A stretch of DNA of 32,405 bases from a bacterium. GTDB taxonomy: Bacteria > Verrucomicrobiota > Kiritimatiellia > RFP12 > UBA1067. Both the position numbers and the translations under genes were made by a program. Positions 1-7,557 of this stretch are shown piece after piece. The notes under the pieces are model-generated. The model searched no databases and was not told the DNA's origin. It saw only the letters and a program-made list of their open reading frames with translations. The stretch is taken from the NCBI GenBank assembly GCA_025360845.1, contig JANYBJ010000070.1, forward strand, positions 1-32,405. The letters run 5' to 3'. Every line of letters starts with the position of its first letter. Positions within the stretch are counted from its first letter, which is position 1.

Positions 1-37
1 CTGTGAGGAGTTAGGGAGAATTTAGGAGTTGAACAGC

Positions 38-223
38 CTAACAGCCTAAACACCTGACAGCCTTCTCCCTCCCTCCGGCTTTGTGTTTCTTCGTACACTT
101 CGTGTCTTCGTGGTAAAACAACTTGTTTTTTATTGCTGTTGCTGGTTTGTAAGGCACTAATACAAGAACGACCTGCGCTTGATCCCGTTGTGAAAGCCAG
201 TCGAGAAACTTTAAACAATCCAT
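38..223 (-). CDS. small hypothetical protein, doubtful
   Basis: A 61-codon frame starts 37 bp downstream of the higA stop on the same strand. It has a good ribosome binding site (AAAAGGA at 231-237, 7 nt before the ATG). The first ~36 residues look protein-like, but the second half (HEDTKCTKKHKA) is encoded by the tract at 81-114, which looks like intergenic repeat DNA. The likeliest reading is a short gene, or a remnant of one, whose 3' end has been replaced by repeat sequence. No function is recognised. It could be a non-coding shadow; the main support is the ribosome binding site and the position behind higBA. Confidence 0.3.
   Translation of the reverse strand: MDCLKFLDWLSQRDQAQVVLVLVPYKPATAIKNKLFYHEDTKCTKKHKAGGREKAVRCLGC
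81..114. repeat. dispersed intergenic repeat-like tract
   Basis: The stretch contains near-repeated words (cttcgtacacttcgtgtcttcgtgg), and read on the minus strand it encodes HEDTKxTKKHK. From memory, such CTTCGTGTCTTCGTGG tracts recur between genes in Verrucomicrobia and Planctomycetes genomes. Only one copy is in this window, so its repeat nature is inferred. Just upstream (33-63) the word ACAGCCT occurs three times. Confidence 0.3.
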
Positions 224-260
224 TGCTTTTTCCTTTTGATTCTATCGTTTGAATAATTCG

Positions 261-1388
261 TCACGGTTGCTTCTTCCAGGCGGGGTTCATTCTAGATAAC
301 TCTTTAGACACTGGCTCCTTGAATTCATTTAGATGACGCGGACTCAGAAACTTCTCATGTTGCAGGAAACCGACCACAATGCCTGGATGCACACCAGTTT
401 GATCGGCATACTCACAGACACGCTGCACGGTCATACGTCCCGGCGTATTGGCAAACGCCCGCATGGCGTCCATTCCCAGACACTCTCGGGCGAAAGTGTC
501 GGCCTCGTTCTCCTCGGCGCTCTTCCTGCCGTCAGAGTCTACGGAATCCAAGAACTCCGGCTCATCTTCGCGCAAGTGTCTGCAAATGTGGCCCAACTCG
601 TGCGCCATGACGAACCAAAAGTGGTCCACGCGGTCATAGCGCAGGGTGTACGCTGCCACGGCTTGCTTGCCGTGAAAAAACGCGGCACCGTCCAGAAACG
701 TTTGAGGCAGGTGCGGCACGCAAACGAAACGGATACCACAGGAAGTCATATCCCGCAGGAAGTGCGTTACCCCGTCCGGAGCGACGGAATAGGCAGGAAT
801 CGCGCGGGCAATCCGTTCGGCTGCCTTGCGATTCAATCCTCCCTTTGGCGCGGCAGCGGCATCTGCCTCCAAGCGCGCCTTTCGCAGCCACGTCAGGGCA
901 TGCCGCGGGTTGAAGCGTTTCCGGAGAGCAGCCGACGACCGCATGCACATGGCCACCTCACGATCCATAAACCCGAAGTCGAGGTTTGTTATGCCCCAGA
1001 AGGCCAACACTTCGGCGGCCAACGCCGCAGCATCGCGTCCCACATCCTTGAGCCAGCCCAGCCGGAACATCTCGCGGATCGGCATGTGATTGTAAATCAG
1101 CGCCCGGTCCGCGATCTCCAGAGTCTGCTTTGTCGGCGCGACGAGCCGGGCCCGGTACTGGGCTTCGAGGTTCATCCAATATTCGGCCGATTGTCCGAAC
1201 GCCGAAGCCAAACGCGCCGCAACATCCTGCGATATGGAATCCGCCCCGGTGATGATCCGGCTCACGTGCTTGGGGGAAAGATCCACAATTTGCGCGAGGT
1301 CTTCCTGCTTCCAATCGCGAGACTCTAATTCTTCGCGGATGAAATCCCCCGGAGGGATGTTCATAAACGGTTTCAGTTGCTTGCCCAT
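261..1388 (-). CDS. higA: HigA-type antitoxin fused to an ImmA/IrrE-like zinc peptidase domain
   Basis: The 375-residue protein begins with a HigA-type XRE helix-turn-helix (about residues 10-85; PPGDFIREELESRDW, then the recognition region SPKHVSRIITG). It should bind the higBA promoter and neutralise HigB. The C-terminal half carries HELGH at 263-267, with a downstream EENEAD segment (third ligand around E295), as in ImmA/IrrE metallopeptidases. Ordinary HigA proteins are about 100 residues, so this is the long fused form. The start lies 3 nt after the higB stop, so the pair is one operon with the toxin first. The zinc domain may let the protein sense stress or be cleaved, by analogy with ImmA/ImmR; that role is inferred. 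The assignment is firm; the functional meaning of the peptidase half is not. Confidence 0.9.
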   Translation of the reverse strand: MGKQLKPFMNIPPGDFIREELESRDWKQEDLAQIVDLSPKHVSRIITGADSISQDVAARLASAFGQSAEYWMNLEAQYRARLVAPTKQTLEIADRALIYNHMPIREMFRLGWLKDVGRDAAALAAEVLAFWGITNLDFGFMDREVAMCMRSSAALRKRFNPRHALTWLRKARLEADAAAAPKGGLNRKAAERIARAIPAYSVAPDGVTHFLRDMTSCGIRFVCVPHLPQTFLDGAAFFHGKQAVAAYTLRYDRVDHFWFVMAHELGHICRHLREDEPEFLDSVDSDGRKSAEENEADTFARECLGMDAMRAFANTPGRMTVQRVCEYADQTGVHPGIVVGFLQHEKFLSPRHLNEFKEPVSKELSRMNPAWKKQP

Positions 1389-1391
1389 ATC

Positions 1392-1700
1392 TCAGTCCCC
1401 ATAGTGGTTTGAAAGCTCAGTCACCGTGATTGCGCCCCTAGTCGGCGGATCGTCTTCCCACGCCACCGTGAACTCCAGCCGCCAAGCCCCGTCCACCCGA
1501 ACGGAACACGTGTCCGCACCTTCCAGACCTTCAAAGTTCAACGCGGGGTTCTTCCAAAAATCGTAAATCGATGTCGCAGCCTCAAGGGACTGCACCCGCA
1601 TGAAGAACTTTTTCAATACGTGCTGAGGCAACCGGTATTTGGTCGATTTTCCGCTCTTGTAAAGCGCCTCAAGCTTCCGGTTGCCGAACGAAACATTCAC
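1392..1700 (-). CDS. higB: HigB-type toxin (RelE/ParE superfamily)
   Basis: This is a 102-residue toxin when started at the GTG at 1700 (NVSFGNRKLEALYKSG...). It resembles HigB ribosome-dependent mRNA interferases: the N-terminal 'F..rKLEaLY..Gkstk' pattern and a C-terminal 'VR.DGAWRLEF.....D......I.V.ELSNHY' segment that supplies the basic and aromatic active-site residues. An upstream GTG at 1736 extends the frame by 12 residues (DYPICGFERRS), but it lies upstream of the -10 element at 1725-1730. The family N-terminus also matches the shorter form. The stop is 3 nt before higA. Expression is probably autorepressed by HigA bound at the promoter. Confidence 0.85.
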   Translation of the reverse strand: MNVSFGNRKLEALYKSGKSTKYRLPQHVLKKFFMRVQSLEAATSIYDFWKNPALNFEGLEGADTCSVRVDGAWRLEFTVAWEDDPPTRGAITVTELSNHYGD

Positions 1701-1724
1701 GCTTCGCCTCTCAAAACCGCATAT

Positions 1725-1753
1725 AGGATAGTCCACCCGTGCAAATTATGCAA
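1725..1753 (-). promoter_or_regulatory. higBA promoter
   Basis: On the minus strand, TTGCAT (1753-1748) and TATCCT (1730-1725) are separated by exactly 17 bp. The predicted transcript start is near 1718, about 18 nt ahead of the GTG at 1700. This rules against the longer higB start at 1736. HigA operators would be expected to overlap this region, but no clear dyad was identified. Confidence 0.6.
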
Positions 1754-1797
1754 TGCAGTTTTTACATAACCGGTAAATATCATGTTGCAGTATATAC

Positions 1798-1902
1798 TCA
1801 CTTGCAAACGCCTTTCAAGTCGCAGCCTTTGCAGGAGGCGACCTTACAGAACCGGTTGTTGCGGATCTCCTTTTGCTGCGAGGACGTGTATGAAATCGCC
1901 AT
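1798..1902 (-). CDS. 34-residue Cys-rich microprotein
   Basis: ATG at 1902 is preceded by GAGGGG and lies 10 nt beyond the radC stop on the same strand. The product (MAISYTSSQQKEIRNN..., ending KGVCK) has four cysteines at 19, 24, 27 and 33, a C-x4-C-x2-C-x5-C spacing that could hold a zinc or iron-sulfur site. It contains six Lys and two Arg. I do not recognise a family. Its good ribosome binding site, tight spacing and cysteine pattern argue for a real gene. It could also be the conserved tail of a degraded longer gene. Its transcription probably came from the larC-radC operon. Confidence 0.5.
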   Translation of the reverse strand: MAISYTSSQQKEIRNNRFCKVASCKGCDLKGVCK

Positions 1903-1912
1903 GTGGTTCCCC

Positions 1913-2657
1913 TCAGTTCTCCGGCATTACATTCCCGCGAGCGAAGCTGTACGCCTGATCCCCTGCGACAACGATGTGATCCAGCACCTTGATCGACAGC
2001 GGCTGCAGGGCCTTCACGAGCGTTTCCGTCAGCCGCAGATCATCGGTGGATGGCCGCGCAGTGCCGGCGGGATGATTATGGATAAACATGACTGACGAAG
2101 CCCGGTTGCGCAGCGCCATCTCGACCACCTGACGGGGATGCAGTTGCACCTCGGTGACTGTGCCTTCAACTAACAGTGTAGCGTTCAGTACCCGGCAGGC
2201 AGCGTCCAGCGCGACCACGTAAAAAACCTCATCCGCCCGGCCTGCCATCAAGGGAATCGCATCCGCCATGGCCGCCTCGGAACTGTTTAGGCAAACCCTC
2301 TCAGTCTCCAGCCGACTTTTCAGATACCGTCGCGCAAATTGCGGGACAAACGCGAGGAAAGCGGCGGTACCGTCGCGCAAGTTGCGGGACAAACGCGAGG
2401 AAAGCGGCGGTCTTGTCACCCATGCCCTCCACAGCGGCCAAGTCAGCCGGTGCAGCCTCGAAAACAGACGCCAAAGTGCCGAACCGTTTCAACAGCCGGT
2501 GCGCCGTCTCGTTTGTGTCGCCGCGCGGCAGAGCATGATACAAGGCGAACTCGATCATCTCATGGTCTGCGAACGAATCCAGTCCCTCTACCAAATACCG
2601 TCGCCGCATCCGTGCCCGATGCCCCGCATGTGAGTTTTCTTGCTGATTCTTGCTCAT
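1913..2657 (-). pseudogene. radC: radC, JAB/MPN-domain protein, frameshifted by a 43-bp tandem duplication
   Basis: The 5' part (ATG at 2657, MSKNQQENSHAGHRARMRRR...) encodes the RadC N-terminal helix-hairpin-helix region. The 3' part encodes the JAB metalloprotease-like domain with the HNHPAG.....S..D zinc motif. They are in different frames. A 43-bp direct duplication (2325-2367 and 2368-2410) lies at the junction, and the peptide TAAFLAFVPQ appears in both frames. Because 43 is not a multiple of three, the frame shifts. Removing one copy restores a continuous 233-residue frame, the normal RadC length. The ATG overlaps the larC stop (ATGA), so the gene was translationally coupled to larC. 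As it stands the N-terminal product stops at 2301. The JAB part might be made from an internal start, which I consider unlikely. Confidence 0.9.
2325..2410. repeat. 43-bp tandem duplication inside radC
   Basis: Two head-to-tail 43-bp copies (2325-2367, 2368-2410) differ at a single base (CAAATT versus CAAGTT). They begin TACCGTCGCGCAA and end GGAAAGCGGCGG. The near identity points to a recent duplication, or to one that can expand and contract. Confidence 0.98.
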
Positions 2658-3892
2658 AACATCAGGCACGCCTGTTTCGCCGCCTCGTAGACTTGCCGGG
2701 GCGTGACGCCGTTCGTTTTGGCGAGGATGGCGCAGGCGTCGTGTTCGGGCGAGGCGGTGATGTCCTCGCCGTGCAGGGTGCCGACCTTCACCGGCACGCC
2801 GCCCCACGGCGTGTGCGCCGTCTCGAAGCGGCGGTCCAGCAGCTCGCGCCGCACGGCGTAGAAGCGGATGCCGAAGGTGGTCGTGGAGCGGAAGATCCAG
2901 TCGCGTAACGGTGTGGCGTCGGCGGCTGCCGCGAGCACGCCCAGCAGGGTGCCGGGACGGCCTTTCTTCATGACCACCGGCGTGTGCCAGACATCCAGCG
3001 CGCCGCGCTCCAGAAGATCAGCCGTGAGCGTGCCCAGCCATTCCGGGTTGCAGTCGTCGAGGTTGGTTTCGAGCACCAGCAACTCGTCGCCCGGCGCGGC
3101 GGGCGCGGACGCTTCCGCGAGGAGGGTGGCCCGCAGCACGTTGGGGCGGCCGTGAAGCGTGCGCCGCCCGAAGCCGTAGGCGCTGCGGATCACGGTGGTC
3201 TCGCCCGGCAGCGGAGCGAGCGTGTGGGTCCAGACGCGCAGCAGCGCCGCGCCGGTGGGGGTGACCAGTTCAAAGGGCTCGGCGGTCTGCGTCACCGTCA
3301 TGCCGGCCAGCAGCTCCTGCGTGGCGGGCGCGGGGTTGGGCATCTCGCCGTGGGCGCAGCGGAGCGTGCCGGCGCCGGCGGGCAGAGGTCCGCAGGAGAC
3401 GCCGCTGATGCCGAGCTGCTCGAGCGCGAGGCAGGCGCCTACGATGTCGGCGACCGAGTCCCATGCGCCGACTTCATGGAAGTGGACCGTCTCAGGCGTC
3501 TTGCCGTGGATCTTGGCCTCGGCCTCGGCGAGTTTGCGGAAGACGTCGCGCGAAAGGCCCTTGACGAACGGTGAGAGCGCCGAGTGCTCCAGCAGGTGCT
3601 CGATCTCCGTGAGACCGCGGTGGGCGTGCGAATGGGTGTGGCCATGGTGGGCATGCGTATGCGCGTCCGGCCACTCGCCCTCGTCGGGGTGCTGCTCTGC
3701 ATGCACCGAGGCACGCAGGCCGTTCAGTCCTGCCGCATGGGCCGTCTCGACAAGGAGCCGCACGTGTTCGGGGAAGAAGGCGTTTAAGGCGGCTTCGACG
3801 GCGCGGAGGTCGGCGCCCAGCGCCGCGAGGGCGGAGAGGATCATGTCGCCGCTGGCGCCGCCCACGCTGTCGAACCGGATGAATTGTTTCAT
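2654..3892 (-). CDS. larC: LarC, nickel insertion protein for the nickel-pincer nucleotide cofactor
   Basis: The 412-residue protein matches LarC (pyridinium-3,5-bisthiocarboxylic acid mononucleotide nickel chelatase), the last step in making the NPN cofactor of lactate racemase-type enzymes. Visible signatures are the N-terminal FDSVGGASGDMIL, a histidine-rich stretch at about 77-91 (HTHAHHGHTHSHAH) suited to nickel handling, HFHEVGAWDSVADIVG near the middle, and the P-T-G-A-A and N-L-D-D-C-N-P-E segments further on. In some lactobacilli larC needs a ribosomal frameshift to make the full protein; here the frame is unbroken. larA, larB and larE are not in the window. The stop overlaps the radC start by 4 bp. 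Confidence 0.93.
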   Translation of the reverse strand: MKQFIRFDSVGGASGDMILSALAALGADLRAVEAALNAFFPEHVRLLVETAHAAGLNGLRASVHAEQHPDEGEWPDAHTHAHHGHTHSHAHRGLTEIEHLLEHSALSPFVKGLSRDVFRKLAEAEAKIHGKTPETVHFHEVGAWDSVADIVGACLALEQLGISGVSCGPLPAGAGTLRCAHGEMPNPAPATQELLAGMTVTQTAEPFELVTPTGAALLRVWTHTLAPLPGETTVIRSAYGFGRRTLHGRPNVLRATLLAEASAPAAPGDELLVLETNLDDCNPEWLGTLTADLLERGALDVWHTPVVMKKGRPGTLLGVLAAAADATPLRDWIFRSTTTFGIRFYAVRRELLDRRFETAHTPWGGVPVKVGTLHGEDITASPEHDACAILAKTNGVTPRQVYEAAKQACLML

Positions 3893-3954
3893 GCCAGTAG
3901 CTTACATGGAACCGGGCTGAGGCTTCAACGGGAAAAGCGAGCACGAAAAGAGTA

Positions 3955-3983
3955 TTGCGGTCACATAACTGGCGTGGCATACT
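3955..3983 (+). promoter_or_regulatory. possible promoter of the SHD1-protein/beta-helix operon
   Basis: TTGCGG (3955-3960) and CATACT (3978-3983) are spaced by 17 bp. The predicted start is near 3990, about 20 nt before the ATG at 4008. The match is moderate and no activator site is visible. It sits in the divergent gap between larC and the next gene. Confidence 0.4.
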
Positions 3984-4007
3984 GGTAGCAAGTTTAAAGC
4001 AAGAGAG

Positions 4008-5330
4008 ATGCGTATGCGATTATTAAGGGTACTGGCGGGTTTCCTTTTCATCGTCTGTGTTGTCGGTGCGGAAGAGCTGCGCACGTGGACGGGCAGCAAG
4101 GGCAACCGCATCGAAGCGTCCTTCGTTAAGCAGGACGGAGCCTCCGTACTCCTCAAGCGCAAAGACGGGGAGACCGTGTCGGCCAAACTTGCCGACCTCT
4201 GCGAGGCGGATCGCGCGTATGTGCAGGAGATAACGTATGTTCCGCGCGACGTGGTCGTGAGTTTTAAAAAGAATGTCAACGGGGTCGTCGGCGAAGAAGC
4301 CGGGGCTTCCCCGATCGCCTCCATCCGCGACACGGTCACGCTCCGTTTGGTTGATGACAAAGACGTTAATAAGGCAGAGGCAATCGGGGATTCGCGTTGG
4401 AAGATCGAATCCGTCGACGCGCTTGGAAACCGCATCCAGCCGCAGAAAGAGGGAGCTGCCGTTGAGCTGGTCACCGAGGGCAAGTTCGTTTTCGTTACCT
4501 ACACGGTCGAAAACGATTCGAATTTGCCGATGACCGTGCCCTCGCCGGTCATGATCGACAAGCGTGGGCGCAAGTTTCTTCAGGCGGCCAAGCCGACGGC
4601 GAAGGCCTATCTCTCGGCACATGTGTTGCTTGCGGATGTGGACTCTGTCCAGCCCGGGTTTAAAAAAACCTTCTGCGCGTTTTACGAGATGCCCTTAGAT
4701 GCCGAGCCTGCCATGATGGAGGTGTTTCCGTCAAAGGCCAATCGCTTCGCCATTCAGCAGTTCCAAATGAAAGGCAAGCAGATCGTGGTGGACGGCTCCG
4801 CTCCCGCGGCGGGCGCTTCTAAACCGGCTGACGCGGCGGGCCCGGCGGCCTCGGACAAGAAGGCTTCGGTTTTCATGAAGTGCGTCCGCGTCGGGCAGGG
4901 GGGAGACACTTCCGGAGACTGGTATTACGACCGCAACAAAAAGCGCTCGTTGTCCTATGGGGTGGAGTTGCGCGTGATGGGCGATCAGCAGCAGCCGGTG
5001 ACGGTGAAAACGTTCTTTATCGGCACAATCAGCAGCAACAACAAGGACGCGGTGGTTGATAAAAAAGAAGAGAACGTCGTGCTCGAACCGGGGAAGATCA
5101 CGCGGATCACGCTTCAGTCGAAGGATGTGGAAGAGTTCACAAACTATTATTATTCGGGATCGAGGGTCGGCGGAGCAAAACTTAAAGGCATCATGGTTCA
5201 AGTTTGGATCGGGGATGATATCGTTCAAAGTTTTGTCTCGGTGAATCAATGGAAGAAATTTGCGGAAGTGCCGGATGTTGTCAAGCAAATGGGCGAGTTG
5301 ACGGTGACCAGGCCGGTCAGCCCGCTTTAA
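4008..5330 (+). CDS. secreted SHD1-domain protein
   Basis: The 440-residue protein starts with a signal peptide (MRMRLLRVLAGFLFIVCVVGA, cleavage about residue 21). Then comes an SHD1-type beta module at about 24-70 (R-T-W-T-G-S-K-G-N-R-I-E-A-S-F, ending K-L-A-D-L-C-E-A-D-R-A-Y-V), a small domain common in secreted proteins of Planctomycetes and Verrucomicrobia. The remaining ~360 residues form beta-rich regions split by an Ala/Pro-rich linker around 264-286. No catalytic motif is seen. The ATG at 4014 is a plausible alternative start because it gives better spacing from AGAGAG. The gene lies 13 nt upstream of the beta-helix gene, so the two are probably co-transcribed. An extracytoplasmic binding or envelope role is likely, but the substrate is unknown. 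Confidence 0.85.
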   Translation: MRMRLLRVLAGFLFIVCVVGAEELRTWTGSKGNRIEASFVKQDGASVLLKRKDGETVSAKLADLCEADRAYVQEITYVPRDVVVSFKKNVNGVVGEEAGASPIASIRDTVTLRLVDDKDVNKAEAIGDSRWKIESVDALGNRIQPQKEGAAVELVTEGKFVFVTYTVENDSNLPMTVPSPVMIDKRGRKFLQAAKPTAKAYLSAHVLLADVDSVQPGFKKTFCAFYEMPLDAEPAMMEVFPSKANRFAIQQFQMKGKQIVVDGSAPAAGASKPADAAGPAASDKKASVFMKCVRVGQGGDTSGDWYYDRNKKRSLSYGVELRVMGDQQQPVTVKTFFIGTISSNNKDAVVDKKEENVVLEPGKITRITLQSKDVEEFTNYYYSGSRVGGAKLKGIMVQVWIGDDIVQSFVSVNQWKKFAEVPDVVKQMGELTVTRPVSPL

Positions 5331-5343
5331 GAAAGGGACGGCT

Positions 5344-7539
5344 ATGCGATTGGCGATGGGGTTCGCGTTGGGGGTGGTTTCGTGCGCGTGTGCGGAGTTG
5401 AACGTGTATGTGGCGGCGGATGCGGCGGCGGGGGGAGACGGCAGCAGGCGCGCGCCGGTTCAGACGCTGGCGCAGGGACGCGACGCCGTGCGGGCGGCGC
5501 GCAAGGCGGGGACGCTGAAGAGCGGCGAGGCGGTGACGGTTCAGGTGGGGCCGGGCGTGTATCGGCTGGAGAGTTCCTTTGAGCTGACGGACGAGGACGG
5601 CGGCACCGCCGAGGCGCCGGTTGTGTATCGCGCGCAGAAACGGGGCAAGGCGCGGATTCAAGGCGGCGTGACGCTGGAGCCGTCTTCGTTCAAGGCGTTG
5701 ACGGACGCGGCGGTGTTGGCGCGGCTCGACCCGGCGGCGCGGGGCAAGGTGCTGGTGTGCGATCTTTCAGCGCAGGTGCCGGGCGTGTTCGAGGCCTTTA
5801 AGACGGCGTATCAGGGCGTTCCCGCCGCCCCGTGGCTCTATGTCAACCGTCAGCCGATGACCCTCGCTCGTTGGCCCAATGCGGATGCGCCGGGGGCCGG
5901 CTGGGCGGGCTTCACTAAAGCCGTGGACACGGGGCTGCCGCAGGCGGAGGCGGCCGACCCCGCGCTGCGCAAGGCGCGCCCGGGTTCGTTCGTGTTCGAA
6001 GATCCGCGTCCCGCGCGTTGGAATCTCCAAGAGGGCGTGTGGCTGCTGGGGTACTGGACGCACGACTGGTGTGACGAGGTGATCCGCGTCGCCGCCTACG
6101 ACAGGGAGAAGAAGGTCGTCACGATGGCCTCGCCGCACGGCTATGGGATTGCGGGCGGCACCTGGGGAGCCGAGAAGCGCCGGTTCTTTGCGCTGAACGT
6201 GTTGGAGGAGCTGGACGCGCCGGGCGAGTGGTATCTGGACCGCACGCGCAAGCTGCTCTACTTCTATCCGGAAGGCGCTTTGGGCGACGCTTCGATCGTG
6301 CTGGCCACTTTGACCCAGCCGTTGGTGAAGGTGACCGGAGCGAAGCATGTGAAGTTGATTGAGCTGGCCTTCGAATATGGCCATGCGGACGGCATCACGG
6401 TGCAGAATGCGGAGCACGTCGAGATCGCGGGCTGCGTGGTGGCGAATCTCGCGGGCGGCGGCATCTCCATCGACGGCAGCGAAAACACGGTGCGCTCGTG
6501 CGACGTGTTCAACCTCGGCAGAGGCGGCATCTCGCTCTACGGCGGCGACCGCATGAAGCTGATCCCCGCGAAGAATCTGGCGGTCAACAACCACATCCAT
6601 CACTACGGCATCTTCCAGCGCACCTATGCGCCGGGCGTTGGCGCCAACGGGTGCGGGCAGATCGTGCGCAACAACTGCATTCACGACGCGCCGCACAACG
6701 CGGTGCTGTACGGCGGCAACGAGAATCTGTTTGAGCTGAATGAGATTTACCGCGTGGTGATGGAGACCGGTGATGCGGGCGCGTTCTACACGGGACGCGA
6801 TTGGACAAGTCAAGGGAACGTGCTGCGCCACAACTATATTCACGACCTGGGCGGCGGCGATGCCAAGCACGTGAACACCATGGGCGTGTATCTCGACGAC
6901 TGCGACTGCGGCGACACCATCGAGGGCAATGTGTTCTACCGCGCGGGCCGGGCGATCATGATTGGCGGCGGCCGCGAAAACCCCGTGCTGAACAATCTCG
7001 TCATCGACTGCCCGATCGGCCTGCACATCGATTCGCGCGGCATGACGTGGAAGCAGTGGAATGACCCGAGCGACGCGAGTTGGAGTCTGGAGGCGAAGGC
7101 CAAGGTGTTCAACTACACCCAGCCGCCGTGGAGCGTCAAGTATCCGCGCCTGGCCGCGATCATGAACGAGAATCCGCGCGAGCCGCTCAACAACCCCGTG
7201 CGCCGGAATGTGTTTGTGGACTGCACCAGGCAGGTGTGCGATTTCGACGGCGACGTGAGGAAGCTGCTCGATAAGTTTGAGATCGCCGAAAATCTGGCGG
7301 TGAACACGGCCGGCGCCACAAACGGGGTGGCGCAGGCGGAGATCCTCAAGGGCTTCGCCCAGCTTTCGGGCTCCAAGGACAAGCCGGTCGATCTCGGATT
7401 CGCGGCGGCTGCCGAGCAGAAGTTCTCGTTGCGCAAGAACGCGCGGCTGTTGAAAGAGGTGCCGTCCTTTGAGACCATTCCGTTCGAAAAGATCGGACTC
7501 TACAAAGACGAGTACCGCCGCAAGCTGCCGGCGAAATGA
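5344..7539 (+). CDS. secreted right-handed parallel beta-helix protein, GH141-like
   Basis: The 731-residue protein has a signal peptide (MRLAMGFALGVVSCACA) and a mature N-terminus of the 'YVA.DAAAGGDGS...P..TL..GRDAVR' type that begins many secreted beta-helix polysaccharidases. An N-terminal beta domain (W-L-Y-V-N-R-Q, A-R-W-P-N) is followed by parallel beta-helix coils at about 330-560 with repeated N-N-x-I/H, G-G-I-S and N-x-I-H-D ladders. The layout resembles glycoside hydrolase family 141 (fucosidase/xylanase members), but I cannot fix the substrate or the catalytic acids from sequence alone. Start support is AAAGGGACGGCT before the ATG. It probably acts in the periplasm or outside the cell on plant or algal polysaccharide (inference). 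The 3' end is 18 nt before the YqeY gene. Confidence 0.83.
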   Translation: MRLAMGFALGVVSCACAELNVYVAADAAAGGDGSRRAPVQTLAQGRDAVRAARKAGTLKSGEAVTVQVGPGVYRLESSFELTDEDGGTAEAPVVYRAQKRGKARIQGGVTLEPSSFKALTDAAVLARLDPAARGKVLVCDLSAQVPGVFEAFKTAYQGVPAAPWLYVNRQPMTLARWPNADAPGAGWAGFTKAVDTGLPQAEAADPALRKARPGSFVFEDPRPARWNLQEGVWLLGYWTHDWCDEVIRVAAYDREKKVVTMASPHGYGIAGGTWGAEKRRFFALNVLEELDAPGEWYLDRTRKLLYFYPEGALGDASIVLATLTQPLVKVTGAKHVKLIELAFEYGHADGITVQNAEHVEIAGCVVANLAGGGISIDGSENTVRSCDVFNLGRGGISLYGGDRMKLIPAKNLAVNNHIHHYGIFQRTYAPGVGANGCGQIVRNNCIHDAPHNAVLYGGNENLFELNEIYRVVMETGDAGAFYTGRDWTSQGNVLRHNYIHDLGGGDAKHVNTMGVYLDDCDCGDTIEGNVFYRAGRAIMIGGGRENPVLNNLVIDCPIGLHIDSRGMTWKQWNDPSDASWSLEAKAKVFNYTQPPWSVKYPRLAAIMNENPREPLNNPVRRNVFVDCTRQVCDFDGDVRKLLDKFEIAENLAVNTAGATNGVAQAEILKGFAQLSGSKDKPVDLGFAAAAEQKFSLRKNARLLKEVPSFETIPFEKIGLYKDEYRRKLPAK

Positions 7540-7557
7540 AGGCTAAAGGAGAAGCAT

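Noticed and set aside
333-1328. 331-codon plus-strand frame antisense to higA
   Set aside because: It lies fully under a gene with clear HigA and HELGH motifs; the translation shows no recognisable domain.
5767-7026. 419-codon minus-strand frame under the beta-helix gene
   Set aside because: The opposite strand encodes a signal-peptide protein with beta-helix ladders. This frame is rich in His, Val, Ala and Arg as expected for an antisense shadow of high-GC coding DNA.
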